The position numbers were made by a program, and so were the translations under genes. A model generated the notes under the pieces. The model was given only the letters and a program-made list of their open reading frames with translations, made no database searches and was not told where the DNA came from. A DNA stretch of 64,000 bases from NCBI GenBank assembly GCA_015501075.1, contig JADNYJ010000009.1:1-64000 (forward strand). Reading direction: 5' to 3'. Within the stretch, counting starts at the first letter, position 1. Every line of letters starts with the position of its first letter. The stretch is from Gymnopilus junonius (lineage: Eukaryota; Basidiomycota; Agaricomycetes; Agaricales; Galerinaceae). Shown here one piece after another: positions 10,013 to 19,555 of this stretch.

Positions 10013-12207
10013 TCCTTCGGCTCCTCATTTTCATTAAAGGTAAAATTCCGTGAGACCTTGACTGTCCGGGTGCGTGCGTCATAGTAACGGACTGCTTTTG
10101 ATCCGTCATTGAATCCCATTAGCTTCATCTTCCTCGATTTTGGTTGTAACTTTGTTCTATTTTGGGATTCATCCAAGATCCATACGTCACTGCCCCATTC
10201 TCGTAAGTGGGAAATGTCCGGCTTCTTTCCTTTGAAGGCTTCGTAAGGGGTTTTGTCCTCCAATGCACGGGTAGGTGCCCGATTCCGTAGATAATTTGCA
10301 TGTGCAATGGCTTCATCCCATAAAAATGCTGGCATTCCTTTTTCAATCATCATTGCCCTTGCTAGTTCCAATAGAGTTCGATTAAATCTTTCTGCAACTC
10401 CATTTTGCGATGGTGAATAAGGTGCTGTTGCTTCAATTGTTATCCCTTTGCGAAGCGCCCAGTCCTTTAATTTCTGATTGATTAATTCCTTTCCATTGTC
10501 CATCCGGATCCATTTCACATGCCGCCCGGTTTGCCGCTCGATCCACTCCACATGTCCTTCCACTTTAGCCTCGGCTTCTCCCTTGTTCCGTAAAAATAGA
10601 ACATGTCCATGCCGGGTGCAATCATCAATGAAAGAAACATAGTATCTTTGATGTCCAATTGATTCAGTGGGTGCGGGTCCCCATACATCAGACATGACTC
10701 TCTCTCCTGGTAATTCTGCACGATGTTCTGCTTCCTTTGGGTATGCCCTATGTGCTTGCTTTGCCTGTATGCAAGCCTCGCACGTGTGTGAAGGAATACT
10801 GGATTCATCTATTAATAGGCCTTCCACCAGATTGTCCGAATTAAGACGTTGCAGTGCTTTGATCGAGATGTGTCCGAATCTCCGATGCCATTGATCCCAA
10901 GATATTTTTGGCGTGGTTGCAATATTAGTGCGTTCTTGGTCCAGTATGACTGCTCGGGCATGGAGTTTGAAGAGGTTCCCAACTAATGTTCCTTTCCCAA
11001 TGACAATTCCATTTTTGTCCTTCAATATACATCCATTTTCTTGCTCGAGAATTGTTCCTCCTGCTCGCAAAAATTTCCCATCCGAAAATAGACAGTTCTC
11101 GGCCTCGGGGACATATAGCGTGTCCGAAAGTTTGTGTGTAAAAATAGTTCCATCAACATCAAAGTTGACTGCCACGGTTCCTCGGCCTTTTGCGATGGTT
11201 TTGGCTCCTCCGAAGCCAGTTATTTCTTCATGTCCGGGATGGAATTCAATAAATGCGTTACGGATATTGCAAATTGGTGAGGTAGTGCCGGAATCCTTTA
11301 GCCAATCATATTTGCCAATTTCCGAAGAGAAATTTCTGGGTGTGTGTGCCATGTATGCCCTTTCATTTAAGGTTTGATTGACTTCTTGTACCTGGTTTGC
11401 CTTGTTCCGGTTCGGTCCTCGCCTTCCTTTGGGTCCTTGACCCTCGCGTCCTCCTCCTTTGGCCCAACAGTCCTTCGAGAGGTGACCTTTCTTGTGACAA
11501 TTATAGCACTCCTTGTCTGAATTGTCCGATTTAGCGCTTGGCTTCCATTTTCCCTTCTCCTTCGCTTGTAGGGTAGTAGCCATGTCCACGGTCCGGCCTT
11601 TACGTCGCCGATCCTCTTCTAATAATATCGCGACTAGCTCGTGTGATTTCAACTCCGGTTTGTTGCCACTTGATCCGAGATAAGATGAGGTATAATTATC
11701 CCAGGATTCCGGAAGTGATGTGATCAAGATCATGACGAAATCTTCATCCGAAACGAGGTTACCCATAGTATGTAGTTCCTCCTGTAGCTTCCGTAGATTA
11801 GATACATGATCCACCATATTAAATCCTTCTTCAGCAGTGGCACGGTAAAGTGCTCTTCGAGTGGCAAGTATGCCTAAACGGCCCTTTGATTCCTTAACCA
11901 TAGTGAGTTGTTTCCACATGTCATGTGCTGTCATGGCGCCACTGATGTGAATCATTTCCGAGTCGCCTAATGCCAATTCTATCCGCGTCCTGGCCTTCGA
12001 GTCCCCTAAATTCCATCTTTCCTGTATAGACACCTGATCCGAGGTGCTTGTTCCGTCGGCTGATTTTGGAGCATCTTCTAAGACATATTTCTCCAATCCA
12101 AGGTCACGTAATACCGCAAGCATACGTCGCTTCCACGGTAACCAATTGTCGGCCTTCAGCAATTCCATTCGGTAAGAGCCCGATGTATACGAAGCTTCTT
12201 CCGGCAT
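9712..12207 (-). CDS. copia Gag-protease-integrase
   Basis: First 831-codon frame of the element polyprotein. Gag (about residues 15-230) is of the UBN2/copia type, followed by a CCHC zinc knuckle CYNCHKKGHLSKDC near residue 235, which binds RNA. The aspartic protease motif is KDSGTTSPI near 306. Integrase has the pre-integrase zinc region (HRRFGHISIKAL...CEACIQAK) and the catalytic core acidic residues in DVWGPAP, RMDNGKE and SQNGVAERFNRT. The last ~90 codons are out of frame, because the true linker switches frame near 9970. Start is Met 12207, 100 nt inside the 5' LTR. Confidence 0.92.
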   Translation of the reverse strand: MPEEASYTSGSYRMELLKADNWLPWKRRMLAVLRDLGLEKYVLEDAPKSADGTSTSDQVSIQERWNLGDSKARTRIELALGDSEMIHISGAMTAHDMWKQLTMVKESKGRLGILATRRALYRATAEEGFNMVDHVSNLRKLQEELHTMGNLVSDEDFVMILITSLPESWDNYTSSYLGSSGNKPELKSHELVAILLEEDRRRKGRTVDMATTLQAKEKGKWKPSAKSDNSDKECYNCHKKGHLSKDCWAKGGGREGQGPKGRRGPNRNKANQVQEVNQTLNERAYMAHTPRNFSSEIGKYDWLKDSGTTSPICNIRNAFIEFHPGHEEITGFGGAKTIAKGRGTVAVNFDVDGTIFTHKLSDTLYVPEAENCLFSDGKFLRAGGTILEQENGCILKDKNGIVIGKGTLVGNLFKLHARAVILDQERTNIATTPKISWDQWHRRFGHISIKALQRLNSDNLVEGLLIDESSIPSHTCEACIQAKQAHRAYPKEAEHRAELPGERVMSDVWGPAPTESIGHQRYYVSFIDDCTRHGHVLFLRNKGEAEAKVEGHVEWIERQTGRHVKWIRMDNGKELINQKLKDWALRKGITIEATAPYSPSQNGVAERFNRTLLELARAMMIEKGMPAFLWDEAIAHANYLRNRAPTRALEDKTPYEAFKGKKPDISHLREWGSDVWILDESQNRTKLQPKSRKMKLMGFNDGSKAVRYYDARTRTVKVSRNFTFNENEEPKEWQGPTELPVCELRGRFWTIHLSKPLRKMIRNRKIDLLHLMDSKQYLKTKGIYVIGPNKLITNSLQIPALAFLHHDLLNWRSPDLQNHQKLNQRLRNELM

Positions 12208-12294
12208 GTTGACGAGTTAAAAATAGGATGAGAGCGAGTGGGGCTGCCTAGCGGAGTAAGTCGAGTTGTTTCTTTGTTTGATTAGTTACGGCCG

Positions 12295-12306
12295 GGGCCC
12301 ATAACC
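12295..12306 (-). promoter_or_regulatory. primer binding site, half-tRNA initiator Met type
   Basis: GGTTATGGGCCC on the minus strand lies directly after the 5' LTR. It is complementary to the anticodon stem-loop region of initiator tRNA-Met (GGGCCCATAACC), the mode used by Drosophila copia, which primes from a cut tRNA half and not from the CCA end. The adjacency confirms the LTR border at 12307. Confidence 0.88.
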
Positions 12307-12523
12307 TATTGAGCGCAGCGTAATAGTTTGATATGAGATTGTAAAATACTCGACTGTCTTTTGGACAGTCTATATACCTATGTACATGTTCACTAGATAA
12401 TTCTACTAATTTCTAAATACTGGAAAGTACTACGGCGGATGAGTAAGAATATTAATACGCGAAGGAATAAATAAGCGCCGTTAAGCGCGTCGCGTGTTGG
12501 CTGATCACCTGATTATCCCAACA
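12307..12523 (-). repeat. 5' LTR of copia element
   Basis: 217 bp, identical by eye to 7855-8071. It carries the element promoter by position. Confidence 0.95.
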
Positions 12524-12528
12524 GACGG
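12524..12528. repeat. target-site duplication, right copy
   Basis: GACGG, matching 7850-7854. Confidence 0.85.
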
Positions 12529-13268
12529 TAGCAGACAAGCCGAGGAAGGGGTTTCACAACCGCATGCAGCCCGGCGCCCCTTGTATGAAAATCAATTCCT
12601 TTGCGATTGCTGAGGCTCATTGCTCGCTATTTCCTCTGCATCATGATATAAGCTACAACGTCTACATATCGATGGTTTTTTAAAGGATTCATACAAAGCT
12701 CGACTACATGTAACTCGGCTTGGAGCAAAACTTGGGCGAAACATGTTATTATTGCACCAGTGCAGCGTCTCTTGCCGCATGTCGTACTACCATACTTTCT
12801 CTGGAATCAGGCAACTCCGCCTTCAGACCAAAATTTATGGCCAATGGCTAATGGAGTAACATGTTGTATTGCAATTCTCCAAGTATATGTACATGCAAGG
12901 GCGTTGCTTCGGGGGTCCTCGACGATAAAGCAAACTCAAGCTTCAAGTTGTTTGGGGCCCGACACCACCCGATATCCAATTAAAAACGAGTAAATGCTGC
13001 TTAGAATGACGAAAATCCCGATATACTTTGAGAAAGCCAAAGTGAAGATGATAAGGCCTGTCATCAAAGAAAACGTTTTAAACCACCTCAGAGTCGTAGG
13101 GATGATGTTGGTCTAGAATTGCTCTAGAAAGTAACCTTTTATTAGAGTACACATTTTGAGGCTGGAGATATCCAAATTGTGTCTTACAATCAAATACTGA
13201 TAATGTACTCATGATTGAAGGACTAATACAAAATAGGTGAGCTTATGAAATGAAGCAAAGGTAGATGA
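12529..13268. other. intergenic, no gene seen
   Basis: Flank between the transposon and the next F-box gene. There are two short frames (12592-12780 minus, 12760-12993 plus) without motifs. No repeat was noticed. Confidence 0.35.
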
Positions 13269-14685
13269 TCAAGGAAGAAAGGTAGTCACCACCTTCAGTT
13301 CTACTGAAATCTTTTTCGCAAGGTAATAAAAGCATCTTATCAGGAAGTCCTTGGTATTCTTTTGAAGAAGATCTTCGTCAAGTCTCGGCTCGTTCTGGGT
13401 TCGTCCTCTGCGAGGAACTCGATATCCAATACAACGTGGCTCAGAGTAGGATACAATGGACTCGACAAAATGCCCACGATTTGATTCCAATTGCTTTCGA
13501 GTACTTTGAACGGATTCGTAATGTTTTCTCCTAGCCCATCTGTCATAAATATCAGAACAAGGTCGAGAGTCCTGAAATGAAGCATGGGTTGAGGAACATT
13601 AAGAAGTTGATGAAGACTGGAAACAACTCTGTCGTTGTTGTTGATGACGTCTGGGTAGAAAACTGTGGACGAATGAATTAGGGTAAAAGTTGAGAGGTTG
13701 AGCATAAGTCCGAGATTAAAAGATGTCGGATATGTATCCCGTAAGTCTGCACAAGCCTAAGTCAGTTAAGAAATAGATGGATGAAGATCGACAGCCTACG
13801 AAATGATCCATGCAGAGCAGTTCCACAGACTCCCTTGCAAGCATAATGATGTCCATCATCTCGTTCCTGTCATCCATAGGTAAAGACAAATTCTTAACGT
13901 TTCGCAGAAGTGGCCCATATTTGAGTCGGTCAAATAAACTGAGGCGCCCGAGAGTCAGCGAGTCGAGCACTGGATATGCTAGATGCTCAGCCTCATGTTG
14001 AATGACAGCTTCCTCGTGACGCTGGTTAGTGTGTTTCTCCAAAGTAAGCGACTTTAAGCCGGATCCACGTAGAACATTCAGGGGAAATCCATGCAAATTT
14101 TCAATCGACAAGCATTCAAGGTACGGCGAGCTTGCGAGATGTTGGAATGTTGTTCGAAAGTCGGGAGTGAAATCATCCCAGCTCACGCCATAATCATCCG
14201 TATCCCATCGGGGGTAGCTGTCATCCTGCCCAAGATAGATGATCATCTTGAAGTCTAGGATCCATAGTCTTCTCCATGGAAGCATCGAAGTAAAGGTGCT
14301 AAAATTTCGCATGTGATGATATTTTGAAGGAGCGATAAACGATCCGCGCCTGTCGTCGAAAGAACACCAGGCTCCGTATGACAAATTTGAAAGACTTGAT
14401 GTATGGAGCAACCTTGCGCAGACCCAAGCCCACTCCTTCAGGAGGAGAGAGAATTTGGAACAACTTGGTCACGCGTCTTTTGAACTGCTCGAGGTTGAGG
14501 CCCAAAGTGCTAATGTAAATGTTTTTGAAGATATGTGGGAGGACGAGGTCACGAAAGTAAGCAGACACGAGGAGACATGAACGGAGAGTAGATTCAAGTT
14601 GTTCATCTCCGTCTTCGACCAGCGCATCAATGATAGCTTTAAAAAGCTCCAGAGGGAGCGAAGGACCTCCGTCGAAGTTAGGCAT
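13269..14685 (-). CDS. F-box protein gene, possibly frame-broken
   Basis: Predicted SCF substrate adaptor. N-terminal F-box: LPLELFKAIIDALVEDG..LRSCLLVSAYFRDLVLPHIF, then APYIKSFKF, the same layout as the paralogue at 34.9-36.3 kb. A phase-0 intron of about 43 nt (GTAGGC...CTGACTTAG, about 13803-13760) joins DHF to ACADLRDTYP and keeps the frame open. Two other junctions remain unexplained by introns: a shift at the four-base A/T run 14301-14304, where the spacing to the next conserved block equals that of the paralogue, and one near 13390-13410 before the final LDEDLLQKN segment. These could be assembly indels or real decay. Confidence 0.55.
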
Positions 14686-15084
14686 CGGCAGCGCAGGGCG
14701 AATGAAGATGAGGTTAATCGAAAATTTGCAGGTAGGAAGGATGGAAAAGAACGCTTGAAACGTTTGAACGACGATACAATTCCCAGTGCGGAGTTCGAAA
14801 GGTTAATTATCGAAGTTAAATTTCAATTGTACAAATACATCCGTGGTAAACGTCAAATATACAAGGTTCCATAAATTTACAACAACATCAGTCGTACGTC
14901 TAGCGTACTAGGACTCGTCCCAATCCTTCTGCAGCCCCTAACTCCGTAACGAAAGGAATTTAGGCAATGCTTGACAGACAAGTTGGGTACTCCATGCATT
15001 GTTCTACAATAAACTTGGCGCGCAGCTTGCTGTCGATGATGCAGATAGATCCGCAAAATGAAAAAGCAATCGACAACCCCCCAT
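14686..15084. other. short intergenic gap
   Basis: Between the F-box start and the 3' end of the RanBP1-domain gene. No supported feature. Confidence 0.35.
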
Positions 15085-17199
15085 CTAGGGTGAAGAACCA
15101 TCCGTGACAGATGATGGTTCTGGCGCTTTGAAATGTGAGCATTTCATTAGCGTCTCTGCGAAGTCTTTGAAGTCTTGTTTAGAGCAAGATCTTCCGGGCT
15201 ACATAAGCACAGTCAAGAAGAGTAAATTACGCCTTTCTGAAACAATAGAAATTTGGCGAGGGCTAACCTTCATGGCATAGATAACGACTTCTGGCTTCAT
15301 CGGAGGCTCCATTTTCGATTCCTCTGGGTTCTCCGAAGACGTTTCCGTTAGGATTAACCTAAGAGTATTCTCCTCTGGAGTAAATGTGCATCGGACTGAA
15401 GGCTTTACGCGGACGTTCATAGAGACCTTCCAGAGAGGTTCACGGCGGAAAACTTGGTGCAGTGTCAATATCTAAAGACATTCCGCGTAAATCAGAAGGA
15501 TAACAAGGAACTCACGAATTCGTTCTTCCAGTGTAGTCCGGTTGGACAAAAGTTTAACATGGCCCACGACGCCCTCCGAAAAAGGCTTGTCTCCACGCTT
15601 GACGTATAGCTTGACGCCCTTCTGTTCCAATTCTACGTCCTCGTCTTCCTCTCCGGTGAGATCTGATAAACGTTTCGCGTTAGGATGTAGTTCGCTCGTA
15701 GTAATTATTTCGTGAGATGATAGATTTGTGAAGTTGCTACAATGCTATGAAAAGGATGAACGGATACTGACGTGTATATTTTTCGGTCGGATGCAATGGC
15801 TTGACTTTGGCTCCACTCAGAGCGTGGTTTTCTTCGGAAAGTGGTTTGAATGTATCACTCAGGACTTCCGCGTGCCCATCTTCATTCTGATGTGCAGTAA
15901 GATCTCCTGAACTCCAAATAGATCGACCAGCCTTTGATTCTTTGGGTTTGCTGAGAGAAGCGAAGGGAGAACTTGATCCCGCAAAAGCAGAAAACCCACC
16001 AGATGGGCTGGCCTTGAAAACAGTCAAATTCAGGAATGCTTGTCAACCACAGCAGAAGAAAGCTTACGAAAGGTTTTGGAGTCACAGGTCGTGGGTATAA
16101 CGAAGTTACAGCATATGATCCAAATCCGCTTGATGGCGATGCCTAAGGAAGTTATTGAAATTTTGTTATACAGAACAAAGGACCATAGACTACAAAGGCC
16201 TTTAGTCGGGCAGGTAACGGAGAAATTGGACGAGGTGTCTCAAGCTGTGGGGCTTGAACAGTTACTGGTTCAGGTGATGCAGGAACTTCGGCCTAAAAGA
16301 ATACACCAGTGGTTTAGTTGCGGCCAGTTTGGAATTGACTGCACGCACAGGAGAAGACGCTTCGAGCGTCGGTTCTTGTGGGGCAGGCGAAGGTGTGCGA
16401 GGAGGAGGAGGCGCAGGGGTTGCCGCGATGGGTTGAGGATCGGATGAGACGAGAGGCTAAAGGGCGAAATGAGTTGCAGGTCACAGCTTTGATATCTATC
16501 GTACAATCTCGACGCCCTGATCAGCGCCCTGGGAGACCACCGGATCTAACGTAGTAGCAGACGATGAAGCATTCGGAGAAGTAGTCTGATACAAATAATC
16601 AGATGGTAGTGAAAGCAAAGGCCGATAGAAATTCTGACCTCTGAATCGGTTGAGGGAGTCCTACTCCTCTTGTTCGGATAGATATTTACAAGATTCTATG
16701 TAGTGGGTGAATATGTATTAGACGTCAAAGACAAGACAGGAACGAACGTGAGGATAACCAAGGGCCTCCTGTAGTGCCGTCAGACTCGTGCATGATAAGA
16801 TCGCCCAAAGGCCGACACACCTTTTCTGGCTCATCGAAGCCATCGTGAGGAACCTTTCTTTTCAGAGAACTCTTCCTGACTGGTGCTGCACCAAGGACCA
16901 GTGGCTCATCCTGGTCGATCAGTGAAAACTCTTTGGGGACCTCCATAGTTGCCTCAGATTCGTCGACCAGTGGCACCTCCGAGGCCTTTTCAATCATGAG
17001 TTCTTGCTGGCTAAGATGCGTTTCTTCGACGATGTCAGGGATTTGAGCAGGCCTGTGTCACAAAATTAAGACGTGAATCCGAACTACGGATGATGCCATA
17101 CAGGCCGGTGCTCAAGCGGCGCGAGCATGCGTAACCCACCGTCGCAGCAAATGTCGCAATACCAGCCATAACGAAGTTGATATCGGTCACAGGAAACAT
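15085..17199 (-). CDS. RanBP1-domain protein with N-terminal membrane segment and FG-type repeats
   Basis: Probable Ran-GTP-binding protein at the nuclear envelope or pore. About ten exons join without any frame break. Exon 1 (17199-17102) starts MFPVTDINFVMAGIATFAAT, giving a hydrophobic helix followed by CSRR; a 49-nt intron (GTATGG...ACAG) leads to 17052. A Lys/Arg stretch (SLKRKVPHDG) and Pro/Ser linkers follow, then FG-like pieces (SGFGSY, SGGFSAFAGSSSPF). The RanBP1 domain reads EEDEDVELEQKGVKLYVKRG, PFSEGVVGHVKLL, FRREPLWKVSMNVRV, VRCTFTPEENTL and ends VVIYAMK. The last exon supplies SKQDFKDFAETL and stops at TAG 15085-15087. The FG pieces plus C-terminal Ran domain resemble Yrb2/RanBP3 or Nup50, but the N-terminal membrane helix is not part of either. 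Confidence in the Ran domain is high and in the role moderate. Confidence 0.82.
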
Positions 17200-18092
17200 C
17201 GAGTAGGGTAAAAATGGGCTGAGATATGCTCAGTGGCTAGGGGACCTTGTAAATGTTAGAAACAGCCATTCTCCGTGGAACGACCTTGTCGTGACTCACA
17301 AAAGAAATAGGTCAAGGTTGCAAATAGCACCTGTAAGTTGTAGATGATTGCAGAAGAGAACTCTGCTTGGATTCGAGGTTGGAGAGGGAATTTGAGAGGA
17401 GACAATGGATAAAAAGGTCTTATTTGTTCACCTCTGCCCACGCTGCGTCGCCTCGCTGAGAACACGAGTCAGCCTAAGTTGAAGCGAGGAGACACGTGTT
17501 CCTCGGACAGATAACAAGGTGACGAGCTGTTATGTTCTCTTGGGCGATTGTGATATGTATGGGCAGTACATCATGAAACACACCTGGCGTTTGCCTGGCG
17601 TGCCAAAAAATTCTAGGGATATTTTGGCAACGTGCAGAAGATTTAAAGCCTCGAGGGCCTCTAAGGAAGATAAGAGAGGACAAGTTGAGGTAAAGTTGGA
17701 CAATCATGACGCCCCGAAAATTCATATCGGCTACTATAAGAAACCTCGGAGATCAATCGGCTGCCGACCCTTTGGGATGCAGCTGCAGATCTCTACCACA
17801 GGGACGCAAGACGAACTCCAACGTTAGAACAAGGACTTCTTTGGACTAAAAAACCAAACTCGGCGAAGTAGTGTGATGGGGTGTTCGAATCGGAGTAGAA
17901 CGAAAACTGACGCACTGTGTGTTTCCCTTTGTCCTCCGATACAAACAACGGAATTTTATCAGACGGGTCGGACCTGGGTCGGGTTTGCACGCTGTAACTG
18001 TTGACCAAACCACCAACCACCTCTGGCTTTCTCCTCCTGAGTTGAGGAGATTGATTGGGTTGATCGAACCTGGCCTACCCTCGACCAGTGAT
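17200..18092. other. divergent intergenic region
   Basis: Shared upstream region of the RanBP1-domain gene (minus) and the mitochondrial carrier (plus). Frames at 17256-17465 minus and 17519-17827 plus have no motif. No clear TATA box. Confidence 0.35.
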
Positions 18093-19555
18093 ATGGGCGC
18101 CAAAGATGGCGAAGGTACGTACCTTTTACGCGACGACGGCGGACAAAACACTTACATCCGACATTCTTCCTGGCTAGACAGTAAGGTTCAGTTGAATCCC
18201 ACAGTGGATTTCATAGCAGGCACCATCGCCGTGCGTTCAGAATGATTCTATGGAGCTGATGATATGATCGAAAAGACTCTCGATGTTCTTAGGGCATGAC
18301 AAGTTTAGCTGTCGGGTATCCATTCGACACTGGTGCGTTTGTTGGGACCTTTATTTACGTTGGTTCGTTCTAACGGGCATGTATCTTTTCAAAAGTAAAG
18401 GTTCGATTCCAGAGTCCTGAAATTGCAGGCAAGTATCGTTCGACATTCCATGCCATCACAACAATCATTCGAGAGGAACGATTTGTTGGGTTATTTAAGG
18501 GTATTGCTTCGCCTTTCGTGCGTGTCGCAAGTTCCGCGAAAGACGGTCCAGCTGACTTCGTTTTATCATAGACCACGGCCCCGTTGATGAATGGCATAGT
18601 ATTTGCGTCTTATCGTTTCCTTCTCAAGGTCCAGCTTCCGACCGTTGACAGTGTACCAACGCTCAGCCAAATCGCATTAGCAGGAGCGGGTACCGGCATT
18701 GTGGGATCGTATGTTTCGTTTTCGTTTCCTTCCGATAATGAGGGATTATGAAATTCTCCAGCTTTTTAGTCACTCCTGTGGAACATATTAAGGTTCGGCA
18801 ACAAGCTTGCCTTACTCCGACTTCTACCAGGCAGATCGCACTGCAAATCTTTCGAGAGGGTGGGATACCAGCTCTTTATCGTGGTATAACGGCTACTGCA
18901 CTCAGAGATACTGGGTATGGGGCATACTTTGTCGCTGTGAGTAAGAATACATTCTTGCAATGACGTATTGGACCTTTATTGACCCCGCGTTAATGCTCGC
19001 TTCCGTAGTATGAGGCCACGTGCAGATATTTCTCTTCTCCGACACGACCTCCCGAGCCTAATATTCTTGGCCAGGTCGAGACTCAAATGACTGAAATGCC
19101 ATGGTCGACCCTTTTATTAGCTGGTGCTTTAGCCGGTATAGGTGAGCAATTCTCCTTGATCGCTTTTTCTTTTGTGCTAAAGTCTCCTTTGCTTCACAGC
19201 CGGTTGGATAGTGACATTCCCGTTCGATGTTGTGAAAACTCGTATGCAAGGCGGTGAAGGAGCGGGTGCTCCTCCAAAACCCACTGATTTGCATCCCTCC
19301 ACTACTACACCGCTTGTCAAGCAGGACGGAAATTCAAGAGATTGCAATCCATATAGGACAACCATGTCGACTATAATTCATTCCTACCGCACTGAAGGAA
19401 TTGGCGTCTTTTTCCGAGGCCTTGCTCCGACTCTAATCCGGTGGGTTCTAGTTTTGAATTCTGCAAGTTTTTCTTTTGATACCTTTTTCAGAGCAATTCC
19501 GGTTAATATGGTTACCTTTGCCACATTCGAAGCTGTGGTTCATATGATGTCCTAG
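18093..19555 (+). CDS. mitochondrial carrier family (SLC25) protein
   Basis: Inner-membrane solute carrier. All three family signatures are visible: PFDTVKVRF, PVEHIKVRQQ and PFDVVKTRMQ, each followed by the usual GLFKG/ALYRG/GVFFRG block. Introns, all keeping frame: after FIAGTIA (GTGCGT), after PFDT (18391 region), after GIASPF, after GIVGS (acceptor CTCCAG), after GAYFVA, after LAGI and after PTLIR. The last exon ends EAVVHMMS at 19555. The start at 18093 is the most plausible ATG, but the first 30 residues are not conserved-looking. The sequence is closest in feel to the carnitine/acylcarnitine and YMC/Ort subgroups; the substrate cannot be assigned from motifs alone. Confidence 0.85.

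Larger units (their letters stand above)
7855..12523 (-). mobile_element. full-length Ty1/copia LTR retrotransposon
   Basis: A 4.67-kb element in minus orientation. Both LTRs are 217 bp and identical by eye, flanked by the 5-bp duplication GACGG. Element order (5' to 3' on the minus strand) is LTR, primer site, Gag with zinc knuckle, protease, integrase, reverse transcriptase, RNase H, polypurine tract, LTR; integrase before reverse transcriptase defines the copia type. Identical LTRs imply recent insertion. Two single-base frame breaks in pol (near 9970 and 9511) mean the copy as given would not make a full polyprotein. Confidence 0.95.

Noticed and set aside
10667..11377. Plus-strand frames within the copia element
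   Set aside because: Antisense shadows of the integrase/protease coding frame.
13716..13803. Apparent frameshift in the F-box gene after the DHF segment
   Set aside because: A short GTAGGC...CTGACTTAG intron in phase 0 explains it.
15085..16400. Apparent frame breaks in the RanBP1-domain gene near 15460 and 16310
   Set aside because: Introns GTGAGT...CACCAAG and GTGCGT...TTTTAG restore the frame exactly.
17256..17465. Minus-strand frame as first exon of the RanBP1-domain gene
   Set aside because: The ATG at 17199 gives a better start followed by an in-phase GTATGG intron; the upstream frame does not join in phase.
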